Assembly: GCA_964542895.1 (NCBI GenBank) | Contig: CAZIWT010000135.1 | Coordinates: forward strand, 1 to 9,739 | Source: Zymogenus sp964542895 | GTDB lineage: Bacteria > Desulfobacterota > Zymogenia > Zymogenales > Zymogenaceae | Direction of reading: 5' to 3' | Length of the DNA: 9,739 bases | In this document: one piece after another, positions 1 to 6,216 of the stretch | Layout: the number at the start of each line of letters is the position of its first letter | Position numbering within the stretch: position 1 is the stretch's first letter | Notes under the pieces: generated by a model | The model's database searches: none | What the model was told of the DNA's origin: nothing | What the model saw: the letters and a program-made list of their open reading frames with translations, nothing else | Program-made: the position numbers and the translations under genes

Positions 1-704
1 TTGAAAGTCTTTATGTATTTCGGATCTTCATTGTCTATGACGTCGACGATATGCCTGTAGAGCTGTCCTTTTATCTCTCCGAATATGGCCCTCTGCTGGC
101 TCATCGTCTTTGCGAAGCTCATGCTGTCTATCATCAACGCGTTGATATTCTGAGACGCCTTCATGACTATGCGGCTTTCGTAAAGCTCCTGGGCGGTGTA
201 CCTTCTTCCGCTCAGGAGCATCTCATGATATATGGTAAAAGGGATCGCCTTCTTGCATATCTCGATCGATCCCGGCAGGGTCGGGATGCCGAGGTCAACA
301 TCGGGGAAGAAGAAGTAGCCCCTGTCGGCCCTCATAAACCTGAAGTCACAGGCACAGGCCAGAACCGCCCCGTTTCCCACCGCGTGACCACCGATTGCGG
401 CTATAACCGGTATGGGGGAGAGGAGGAGCCTTTTAAGAATAGCGTTTATACCGACAAGGAGTTCGAGAACCGTCTTGATATCGTTTTCGGCCATCCTCTC
501 CATCAGAAACTCGAGATCGACCCCCTGACACCAGTTCTTCGGATCGCCGGAAGACAAGATCACCGATCTGATCGAATCATCCCCTTCGATTTCGTTTAGA
601 ACTTTGGTCATGCCGTTGACGAAATCTCTGTTCTGGAGATTCTCGCCGCTGTCCATCGTGATGACGGCAACATCGTCTTCCTTTTCCCATCCAATTACGA
701 ACAT
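1..704 (-). CDS. Crotonase-family enoyl-CoA hydratase/isomerase, C-terminus off the window
   Basis: The frame is open from an ATG at 704-702 to the left edge (234 codons, no stop), so most of a usual 230-260 residue crotonase is present. Seen: the first oxyanion-loop block at residues 51-64 (SSGDPKNWCQGVDL), and the second block at 104-120 (IGGHAVGNGAVLACACD) followed by RADRG and FPDVDLGIP at 125-141. Aligned by eye with rat mitochondrial hydratase, the Glu144 position is Val114 and Glu164 is Asp135. A classical hydratase is therefore unlikely. The RxDRG...(S/P)(E/D)VD(I/L)G pattern resembles peroxisomal delta3,delta2-enoyl-CoA isomerases. Family knowledge: these act on acyl-CoA double bonds in fatty-acid breakdown. 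AAGGGG lies 6 bases before the ATG. The gene is separated from its upstream neighbour by 213 bases, and no clear promoter is visible. Family assignment is firm; the exact reaction is not. Confidence 0.88.
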   Translation of the reverse strand, partial: MFVIGWEKEDDVAVITMDSGENLQNRDFVNGMTKVLNEIEGDDSIRSVILSSGDPKNWCQGVDLEFLMERMAENDIKTVLELLVGINAILKRLLLSPIPVIAAIGGHAVGNGAVLACACDFRFMRADRGYFFFPDVDLGIPTLPGSIEICKKAIPFTIYHEMLLSGRRYTAQELYESRIVMKASQNINALMIDSMSFAKTMSQQRAIFGEIKGQLYRHIVDVIDNEDPKYIKTF

Positions 705-772
705 GGGAAACCCCTTAGCCGATAGACAGGCTCAACCGGTTTGAAGCCGGATTTGCTCGATCCAATCCGAAA

Positions 773-854
773 ACCGATGAAAAAACACAATCGGTAGTGC
801 GGACGGTTCGCAAGCGGCTTCTCAAGATATTTCGACAGCCGAGACGAATCGGCT
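773..854. repeat. Two short inverted repeats in the 705-917 intergenic gap
   Basis: ACCGAT (773-778) pairs with ATCGGT (790-795) around an 11-base loop, and AGCCGA (837-842) pairs with TCGGCT (849-854) around a 6-base loop. Neither is followed by a clear T-run on the minus strand, so neither is a convincing intrinsic terminator for the 918-1211 gene. They could be operators or chance pairings. Nothing else recognisable lies in 705-917. Confidence 0.25.
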
Positions 855-917
855 TGATGATTAAGCTTAAAAAAGGACTCGGCGAAGGAGATAATTGAAT
901 GCAGCCTTATTTTCGGT

Positions 918-1211
918 TTAAAAAATAATCAATGCTTTTGTTTTTCCGATGTAGACGTTCTGAGCCTTCAGGGCGTCTACCATCTCCCCTTCGGTAATCA
1001 CGCTCGGATCGTAGTAGACCGTATTGAATTCCTTCCCCTCTTCGGTACCGTTTTCGACCCTTTTTACCCCCTCGAGACCGGAAAGGATCTTTTTCCCCGT
1101 GTCGTAACAGGTCACATAGAATTTTGCGGTAGCCTCCTCCGAGAAGGCCGCCTGGAAGCTCATTGTAATCAATATAATAGTGACAAAGGCTAAAACGAGT
1201 GACTTTTTCAC
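918..1211 (-). CDS. Small exported protein with degenerate HMA-like (metal-chaperone fold) domain
   Basis: A 97-residue protein starting at GTG (1211-1209), with AAGGAG 8 bases upstream. Residues 1-24 form a signal peptide: KK, a hydrophobic core, then AFS before EE, giving a likely signal peptidase I site after Ser24. The mature ~73 residues fit the beta-alpha-beta-beta-alpha-beta order of the heavy-metal-associated (HMA) fold: strand AKFYVTC, helix GKKILSGL, GVKRVE, strand NTVYYDP, helix EGEMVDALKAQ, final strand. HMA domains bind metal with CxxC in the first loop. Here the equivalent is Cys35-Tyr-Asp-Thr38, so the second cysteine is replaced by Thr and Cys35 is the only cysteine in the protein. 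A periplasmic sensor, chaperone-like or redox role is possible, but substrate and function are unknown. It appears to be transcribed alone. Confidence 0.8.
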   Translation of the reverse strand: MKKSLVLAFVTIILITMSFQAAFSEEATAKFYVTCYDTGKKILSGLEGVKRVENGTEEGKEFNTVYYDPSVITEGEMVDALKAQNVYIGKTKALIIF

Positions 1212-1309
1212 CTTGGGTTCTCCTTTTTAGTTAAACTCGGCCCCATCATGGTGCGCAACAACCGGTCGGACGGCTCCGGCTGGAAAATCGAGAAAGCGCC
1301 GCGCTGAGT

Positions 1310-1327
1310 ATCTCCTTTGTAGGAGAT
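1310..1327 (-). promoter_or_regulatory. Leader hairpin upstream of the HMA-like gene
   Basis: On the minus strand ATCTCCT pairs perfectly with AGGAGAT around a 4-base loop (7 bp), about 100 bases before the GTG start. The right arm contains a Shine-Dalgarno-like AGGAG. No T-run follows, so it is not a terminator. It lies between two copies of the 10-base word GGCCGAGTTT (plus-strand 1233-1242 and 1329-1338). A regulatory leader is possible; the function is inferred only from position. Confidence 0.35.
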
Positions 1328-1382
1328 GAAACTCGGCCGCCTTTATGCTGAAAGACCGCCTCTAAACAGTATTCTACTCGAT

Positions 1383-1413
1383 ATTATAAGTTAGTCAATA
1401 AAATCCTTGTCAA
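1383..1413 (-). promoter_or_regulatory. Candidate sigma70-type promoter for the HMA-like gene
   Basis: On the minus strand a perfect TTGACA (plus 1408-1413) is followed by a perfect TATAAT (plus 1383-1388). The spacer is 19 bases, longer than the preferred 17, which lowers confidence. Transcription from here would give a leader of roughly 160 bases before the GTG at 1211. Confidence 0.5.
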
Positions 1414-1500
1414 AAAATGGGCGTTCTATGCCGACCTTCGAGGAACAGACATCAGTTTTTACGCGGCTTCACAGATCATCCTAATCCCGCGCCCGTCTCC

Positions 1501-2394
1501 CTATTCCTCCGGCATCGGGTAGACGGAGTCGAGTTCCCGCCACTCATCCTCCAGCTCCTTCCAGTCCAGCGACTTGACCTCCTTGTCCTTCTGCTTTATG
1601 GCAAAGGCGCAGTAGTCATCTCCCTTTGCCCGGCATTTTACCTCCCTTGACTCGGTCGATCCGCCGGTGAGTTCTTGTACTGTCCTAAGGCTTATTCCCT
1701 CCAGGTTGTGCTGTAAGATGGTGCAGACCGGTCTATCGCTTTTTACGTTATCCGATTCAAAGGAGTTCCACGATTTGAGGTAAAGCATGTAATTATCGCC
1801 GGAATCCTTACCCACCGCTACCCTCGACCTTCCCCAGCCCAGGCGGGGAAGGGAATACGACAGCGCCCCGTCCATCGAATCCATGGCGCTTTTTATCTCG
1901 GTCCATCCGTAGTTGGACATCGCCTCCTCCCCCACAGCCAGCCCCGCCCTCCTTGCCACGGCAGTAAGGATGGCAGTTGCGCCCCGCTCGGTCAATATCT
2001 CCGCGGATACCTCCTTGAACGTCATAAGCACCTTAAGCGGTATGATCCTGAATACGGCGTTGTTGAAGGCCTTTAACTCCCTTTCCTTGCCGTCCCACTC
2101 GAAGAAATCGGGCACCTGCGAGGGGTCGAAGTCGAGGGGACGAATGAAGTTCTCGGCAAATTCGTTATAGCTCTCGATATTAGACTTTTCTATGAGGTTT
2201 TGAGGCGCCCCAAGTCTTGTAAACAGGTTTCTGAAAGTGCTTTTGAGGGTGTCTTTTCCCTCGACATTCCCTATCTCCTCGAAAAATGCGGTCATAAATC
2301 CCTTGCGCATCAAGATTAGACGCTCTTCAGAGTTGTCTGCGATGAGGGAAATCGATCCGTTATCCAGATTCCATATTATGCTCTTTTCTGCCAA
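1501..2394 (-). CDS. V4R (4-vinyl reductase) domain protein
   Basis: A 297-residue soluble protein with no signal peptide or membrane segment. The C-terminal part (about 205-267) matches the V4R small-molecule-binding domain: Cys224 in PVCTILQHNLEGI, then TGGSTESREVKC with Cys254, and Cys262 seven residues on (C-x7-C) followed by F-A-I. V4R domains occur in bacteriochlorophyll BchJ and in the effector-sensing part of phenol regulators such as DmpR/PoxR, where conserved cysteines hold zinc. Residues 1-200 are mostly helical and match no family I can name. There is no AAA+ or DNA-binding module, so this is not a DmpR-type activator; a stand-alone ligand sensor or carrier is my inference. The tail (275-297) is acidic. 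It is the last gene of the probable hpt operon, 62 bases after the zinc-ribbon gene. Confidence 0.8.
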   Translation of the reverse strand: MAEKSIIWNLDNGSISLIADNSEERLILMRKGFMTAFFEEIGNVEGKDTLKSTFRNLFTRLGAPQNLIEKSNIESYNEFAENFIRPLDFDPSQVPDFFEWDGKERELKAFNNAVFRIIPLKVLMTFKEVSAEILTERGATAILTAVARRAGLAVGEEAMSNYGWTEIKSAMDSMDGALSYSLPRLGWGRSRVAVGKDSGDNYMLYLKSWNSFESDNVKSDRPVCTILQHNLEGISLRTVQELTGGSTESREVKCRAKGDDYCAFAIKQKDKEVKSLDWKELEDEWRELDSVYPMPEE

Positions 2395-2398
2395 AATT

Positions 2399-2406
2399 AC
2401 CTCCTC
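2399..2406 (-). promoter_or_regulatory. Strong RBS that fixes a TTG start for the V4R gene
   Basis: The minus strand reads GAGGAGGT, with GGAGG ending about 5-6 bases before TTG (2394-2392), which starts the reading frame as (M)AEKS. No in-frame ATG or GTG lies nearby; the first internal Met is residue 29. This supports the rare TTG initiator. Confidence 0.65.
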
Positions 2407-2456
2407 ACTATTTATTACAATTGATATTGAGATCTAAGATGCCAAAATTTATTTGC

Positions 2457-3032
2457 TTACCGCCAGTTCATCAATCCCACCACCGCCTGCCAGAGGTTCG
2501 TGAAGTGCTCGACCGCCTCCGGGTCTCTTCTCTTCGTAGACCATACATATTCTCCAAGGCCCATTTGCGACAGGACGTAGCGTCCCAGGGCGAACTGCCC
2601 GATTGCCGTCAGCCCGGTGGCGAACTGTCCCAGGCCGAAGTAGATCCCTAAGGCGAACTGGCCCACGGCGACGATTCCCGCCACGCATTGTCCTAAGCCG
2701 AAGATAAGCCCCAACCCTATTTGAGCTATGGTAAAAAGCCCCACTCCGAACTGGCCTATCGCTATTATTCCCTTCGCCACGATGATCTTTCCCGTTTCGG
2801 CGTCCTTACCGAAGGCGACGTGAATGACCGGCCAGCCGAATATCTCCGCCTCGCTCTTGTATTCGTAGCCCCAGGCGAGTCTCCTCTCGGTCTTAGCCCT
2901 GTTCTCGAAAAACCCGGCAAGCCGCGACTCACCTTTTTCAAAGGCTTCCTCTATCTGAACGCCGCAGCGGGGGCAGACCCTGTCCCTCCTCTTGACCTCA
3001 AAGCCGCACCCGGGGCAAAACCGTTTTTTCAT
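2457..3032 (-). CDS. Zinc-ribbon protein with seven tandem Gly/Gln repeats
   Basis: A 191-residue protein starting at ATG with GGAGG 8 bases upstream. Residues 6-23 form a zinc ribbon (C6-x2-C9-x10-C20-x2-C23, with CPGC and CPRC knuckles). A charged linker (25-55) follows, then a conserved-looking block with GWPVIHVAFG (66-75) and GKIIVAKG (81-88). Residues 88-160 are seven repeats of 10-11 residues, each beginning with Gly and holding one Gln (94, 104, 115, 125, 136, 146, 156), otherwise hydrophobic. The tail (161-191) is polar. Similar unnamed zinc-ribbon proteins with an aliphatic/Gly repeat are, as I recall, widespread in bacteria without assigned function. The short regular repeat suggests a beta-solenoid or membrane-associated sheet rather than ordinary helices; this is inference. 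It starts 16 bases after the hpt stop, so co-transcription is likely. Confidence 0.85.
   Translation of the reverse strand: MKKRFCPGCGFEVKRRDRVCPRCGVQIEEAFEKGESRLAGFFENRAKTERRLAWGYEYKSEAEIFGWPVIHVAFGKDAETGKIIVAKGIIAIGQFGVGLFTIAQIGLGLIFGLGQCVAGIVAVGQFALGIYFGLGQFATGLTAIGQFALGRYVLSQMGLGEYVWSTKRRDPEAVEHFTNLWQAVVGLMNWR
2553..2771 (-). repeat. Coding tandem repeat, seven units of 10-11 codons
   Basis: This stretch encodes residues 88-160 of the zinc-ribbon protein. Unit starts are Gly88, 98, 108, 119, 129, 140 and 150, with Gly160 closing the set. The core of most units is G-x-x-x-(x)-G-Q-(F/I/C)-x-x. Units 3 and 5 are one residue longer and share the form G-(L/I)-(I/Y)-FGLGQ; units 4 and 6 share G-(I/L)-x-A-(V/I)-GQFAL. 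The two-unit alternation suggests duplication of a ~21-residue pair. Confidence 0.8.
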
Positions 3033-3048
3033 TCCGGTAGCCTCCGCC

Positions 3049-3573
3049 CTAATCCTCTTTTAATACCCAAATTTCGGGGAGATTTCTGTAATTCTCGTCA
3101 CAGTCTATACCATAACCCACCACGAAGCCGTCCTGCATGGAGAAGCCCACGTAGTCCAGCTCTATCTCCACCTCCCGCCTCTCCTTCTTGTCCAGAAGGG
3201 CGCATATCTTCACCGACTTCGGCTTTCTCCTCAGAAGCTGATCCTTGAAGAACTTGAGTGTAATACCCGTATCCACTATATCCTCGACAACCAGGACGTC
3301 CTTTCCCTCCACAGGGCTGTGGAGGTCCTTTAAGACCTTTACCTCGCCGGAGGTCGTGGTGGAAGAGCCGTAGGAGCTCAGCACCACGAAATCCACGAAG
3401 ATATCCACCCCCTCGATCATGCGGATGAGGTCCGACATGAAGACAAAGGCGCCCTTGAGCACACAGACCATCATGAGCTCTCCGCCCCTGTAATCTTCGC
3501 TGATCTTCTCGGCGACTCTCGATACGGCGCTATTAATATCGTCTTTGCTGAACAGTATCTTCTTCTCTGTCAT
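3049..3573 (-). CDS. hpt: Hypoxanthine phosphoribosyltransferase
   Basis: A cytosolic purine-salvage enzyme that converts hypoxanthine (often guanine too) plus PRPP to IMP/GMP. The 174-residue length is normal for bacterial Hpt. Seen: VLKGAF at 38-43; the PRPP loop VLVVEDIVDTGIT at 93-105, with the acidic pair Glu97-Asp98 and Asp101; Lys129 in LLDK and Phe150/Asp157 in FVVGYGID, equivalent to human Lys165, Phe186 and Asp193; and YRNLPEI near the end. I chose the ATG at 3573, with AGGGA about 8 bases upstream. A longer in-frame start at 3651 would add 26 residues, but it coincides with a promoter box and is not supported. It is the first gene of a probable three-gene minus-strand operon with the zinc-ribbon and V4R genes, and is divergent from transaldolase. 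Confidence 0.95.
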   Translation of the reverse strand: MTEKKILFSKDDINSAVSRVAEKISEDYRGGELMMVCVLKGAFVFMSDLIRMIEGVDIFVDFVVLSSYGSSTTTSGEVKVLKDLHSPVEGKDVLVVEDIVDTGITLKFFKDQLLRRKPKSVKICALLDKKERREVEIELDYVGFSMQDGFVVGYGIDCDENYRNLPEIWVLKED

Positions 3574-3622
3574 TTCTTTGTCCCTGAAGCGTGAATATCT
3601 CGTCATATATGCTTTAATAAAC

Positions 3623-3651
3623 AGTCTATGGGATGAATTGTGTTTTGTCAA
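3623..3651 (-). promoter_or_regulatory. hpt: Promoter for the hpt operon
   Basis: On the minus strand TTGACA (plus 3646-3651), exactly 17 bases, then TAGACT (plus 3623-3628, four of six matches to TATAAT). The predicted transcript starts near 3616, about 43 bases before the hpt ATG. Confidence 0.65.
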
Positions 3652-3740
3652 TACTCCGTTTTGACAGGGAAGGATTTCGCTTTAATGAACCATCGGAGTT
3701 GATCCCCGTGTCCCTAATATATATCGGTTCTAATAATATC

Positions 3741-3770
3741 TTGACCATCCGTTTCCATATAGCATATAAT
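3741..3770 (+). promoter_or_regulatory. tal: Promoter for transaldolase
   Basis: TTGACC (3741-3746), an 18-base spacer, then a perfect TATAAT (3765-3770). The start would fall near 3777, giving a leader of about 33 bases that contains GAGG ahead of the ATG at 3810. It is divergent from the hpt promoter, about 90 bases away, and may also serve the downstream transporter genes. Confidence 0.7.
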
Positions 3771-3809
3771 CGGGGATAATCAAGGGACAATTGTTTTAGA
3801 GGATTAGAT

Positions 3810-4454
3810 ATGGAGCTTTTTATAGACACTGCCGACGTAAACGAAATCAAAGAAGCCGCCGAGATGGGCGTCATCGACGGCGTGACCACAAATCCCTCCC
3901 TCGTGGCCAAGTCCGGGCGGAAGTTCATGGACGTCCTGAAGGAGATTGTTAAGATCGTCGACGGGCCGGTCAGCGCCGAGGTGATAAGCACCGACGTGAA
4001 AGGAATGATCAAGGAGGCGGAGGAGCTCGTCAAGGTAGGCGACAATATCGTCATAAAGATTCCCCTGATCGAGGAGGGGCTCAAGGCGATAAAGGAGCTT
4101 TCCGAGAGGGGGATAAAGACAAACGTGACCCTTGTCTTCTCGCCGCTCCAGGCCCTTCTGGCCGCCAAGGCGGGGGGGACATACGTAAGCCCCTTTGTGG
4201 GGAGGCTTGACGACATCGCCCACGAAGGGATGGATATCGTGGAGGATATCGTCACGATCTACGACAACTACGGTTATCAGACGAAGGTCCTCGTTGCCTC
4301 GATCAGAAACCCGATCCACCTCCTGGAGTCGGCTCGCCTGGGGGCTGACGTGGCCACTGTCCCGATGAGCGTCATCAGGCAGCTCACCAAACACCCCCTG
4401 ACGGATCGGGGCCTGGAAAGATTCCTGGAGGACTGGAAGAAGGTGCCCAAGTAG
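3810..4454 (+). CDS. tal: Transaldolase, small TalC/FSA-type subfamily
   Basis: A cytosolic pentose-phosphate enzyme that moves a dihydroxyacetone unit between sugar phosphates through a lysine Schiff base. The 214-residue length is typical of the short TalC/MipB group. Seen: Asp6 in FIDTAD, the TTNPS block at 26-30, SAEV with Glu57, Schiff-base Lys83 in VIKIP, TNVTLVFS at 104-111, and YVSPFVGRLDD at 125-135. In fructose-6-phosphate aldolase the position of Phe129 is Tyr and that of Glu57 is Gln; Phe and Glu there point to true transaldolase. The start is supported by a GAGG ribosome site and a strong promoter 40 bases upstream. The substrate-binding lipoprotein gene follows 72 bases later on the same strand without an evident terminator. 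Confidence 0.94.
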   Translation: MELFIDTADVNEIKEAAEMGVIDGVTTNPSLVAKSGRKFMDVLKEIVKIVDGPVSAEVISTDVKGMIKEAEELVKVGDNIVIKIPLIEEGLKAIKELSERGIKTNVTLVFSPLQALLAAKAGGTYVSPFVGRLDDIAHEGMDIVEDIVTIYDNYGYQTKVLVASIRNPIHLLESARLGADVATVPMSVIRQLTKHPLTDRGLERFLEDWKKVPK

Positions 4455-4526
4455 GGCGGTCACTGCCGCAACGGGTTGAATAAGGGACTCTGTTTTAAAG
4501 AAAAAAGTTATGGAAGAGAATATATA

Positions 4527-6170
4527 ATGAAGAAGCCAATGAAAAAGGTATCGATTTTGACAATCCTTTTGGTCTCGGTGTTCTTGATGGCATCCTGCGG
4601 AGACAAGACAATAAGCTTCGGCGGCGGCGCGGACACCGGGCCCGCCTACGGCGACGCCATCATCATCGGCTCCATCGGTGACGCCTCGAACCTTATTCCG
4701 ATGCTCGCCTCCGACAGTGCCTCTCACGATGTGACGGGTTTTATTTACAGCGGGCTCGTAAAATACGACAAGGACTACAACATCGTGGGCGACTTAGCCT
4801 CGTCCTGGGAGATATCGGAGGACAACCTCACCTTTACCTTTCATTTGAGGGACGATGTAAAATGGCAGGACGGGAAGCCCTTTACCTCCGCCGACGTCAT
4901 GTTCACCTACAGGTTGATGATAGACGAAAATACGCCGACCGCCTATGCCGGGAAGTACCTCCTGGTCAAGGAGGCTAGGGCGCCGGATCCCTACACCTTC
5001 ATCGTGACCTACTCGGAGCCCCTCGCCCCGGCTCTCATAAGCTGGGGGTCGCTCCAGTCCCTCCCCAAACATATCCTCGAGGGGGCGGACATCACCAAGT
5101 CGGAGCTGGCGAGAAAACCCATGGGGACCGGCCCCTATAAGTTTGTCGAGTGGAAGACGGGCGAGAAGATCGTCCTGACCTCGAACCACGACTACTTCGA
5201 GGGAAGGCCCTATATAGACAGGATCATATACAGGATAATCCCGGATACGGCGACGATGTTTCTGGAGCTGAAGGCGGGGGGCGTCGACTGGATGGGACTG
5301 TCCCCGATTCAATATGAACGCCAGACCGACGACGAGTCCTTCAAGAAGAGCTTCAAGAAGTACAAGTACCTGGCGGACGGCTACGCCTATCTCGGCTTCA
5401 ACCTGGACAATCCGAAGTTCAAGGACAAAAGGGTGAGAAAGGCGATCTCCTATGCCATCGACAAGCAGGAGATCATCGACGTGGTCCTCCTGGGGCTGGG
5501 GGAGATAGCCACAGGTCCCTACAAGCCGGGGACGTGGCAGTATAACCCGGACGTGGAGAGGTACGACTACGACCCCGAAAAGGCGAGGAAACTGTTTAAG
5601 GAGGCGGGCTGGGAGGATACCGACGGGGACGGCCTCCTTGACAGGGAGGGCGTCCCGTTTGAGTTTACCATCATAACCAATCAGGGAAACGAGCTCAGGG
5701 CGAAATCGGCGGAGATAATCCAGAAGAGGCTTAACGAGGTGGGGATAACCGTAAAGATCAGGATCATCGAATGGGCGGCGTTTCTTTCCGAGTTTGTGCG
5801 CCCGAGAAACTACGAGGCGATGATCCTGGGCTGGAACATCCTCCAGGACCCGGACCTCTTCAACGTATGGCACTCGTCTAAGACCGGGCCGGACGAGCTG
5901 AACCACGTAAACTTCAGAAACGACGAGGTGGATAAGCTCCTCGAGGAGGGGAGGAGGGTCTTCGATCAGGAAAAGCGGAAGAAATACTATTTCCGTATCC
6001 AGGAGATCCTGGCGGACGAGGCCCCCTACGTATTTCTCTACGTCCCGGATTCTTTACCCGTGGTTCACGCCCGCTTTCACGGGATAGAGCCGGCCCCGGC
6101 GGGGATAAGCTACAACTTCACCGAGTGGTACGTCCCCGAGGGGATGATGAAGTACACTAACCTCAAGTAG
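4527..6170 (+). CDS. ABC transporter substrate-binding lipoprotein, family 5 (DppA/OppA-like)
   Basis: A 547-residue extracytoplasmic solute-binding protein for peptides or similar ligands. Residues 1-23 are a lipoprotein signal (KK, hydrophobic core, LMAS) ahead of Cys24, the predicted lipid-modified residue; Met at -3 is slightly off the usual lipobox. A Gly/Asp linker follows. The family-5 signature is at about 104-130 (FHLRDD, VKWQDGKPFTSADVMFTYRL), with GTGPYKF and the NPDVERYDYDPEKARKLF block later. I chose the ATG at 4527 because it gives a proper signal peptide; an in-frame ATG at 4476 would put 17 extra charged residues in front of it. The permease gene starts 46 bases after the stop. 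Family-5 proteins bind peptides, nickel, oligosaccharides or opines, so the ligand cannot be told from sequence alone. Confidence 0.93.
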   Translation: MKKPMKKVSILTILLVSVFLMASCGDKTISFGGGADTGPAYGDAIIIGSIGDASNLIPMLASDSASHDVTGFIYSGLVKYDKDYNIVGDLASSWEISEDNLTFTFHLRDDVKWQDGKPFTSADVMFTYRLMIDENTPTAYAGKYLLVKEARAPDPYTFIVTYSEPLAPALISWGSLQSLPKHILEGADITKSELARKPMGTGPYKFVEWKTGEKIVLTSNHDYFEGRPYIDRIIYRIIPDTATMFLELKAGGVDWMGLSPIQYERQTDDESFKKSFKKYKYLADGYAYLGFNLDNPKFKDKRVRKAISYAIDKQEIIDVVLLGLGEIATGPYKPGTWQYNPDVERYDYDPEKARKLFKEAGWEDTDGDGLLDREGVPFEFTIITNQGNELRAKSAEIIQKRLNEVGITVKIRIIEWAAFLSEFVRPRNYEAMILGWNILQDPDLFNVWHSSKTGPDELNHVNFRNDEVDKLLEEGRRVFDQEKRKKYYFRIQEILADEAPYVFLYVPDSLPVVHARFHGIEPAPAGISYNFTEWYVPEGMMKYTNLK

Positions 6171-6216
6171 CCTCGAATTGGTTAAGATCGCGGCCGGGTG
6201 ACAAGGACGATAGAGG

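Noticed and set aside
51..599. Plus-strand open frame near the left edge
   Set aside because: It is the exact antisense frame of the crotonase gene, which has clear family motifs.
2390..2449. TGCCAAAATT repeated at about 2390 and 2440
   Set aside because: One copy overlaps the V4R start codon region. Two short AT-rich copies are not enough to call an operator.
3574..3651. 26-residue N-terminal extension of hpt
   Set aside because: It would place the start codon in the -35 box of the hpt promoter. The ATG at 3573 gives normal Hpt length and has a ribosome site.
3661..3689. TTGACA at 3661-3666 as a second plus-strand promoter
   Set aside because: The -10 at proper spacing (AATGAA/TAATGA) is poor, and the promoter at 3741-3770 is much better.
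3804..4727. Minus-strand open frame (307 codons) covering transaldolase and the start of the binding protein
   Set aside because: It runs antisense across two well-supported genes and their intergenic gap and shows no domain.
4794..5906. Long open frame on the minus strand (370 codons) opposite the substrate-binding protein
   Set aside because: It is the complement of a clear family-5 binding protein. The translation is Arg/Pro/Val-rich with no recognisable domain, as expected from GC-rich codons read backwards.
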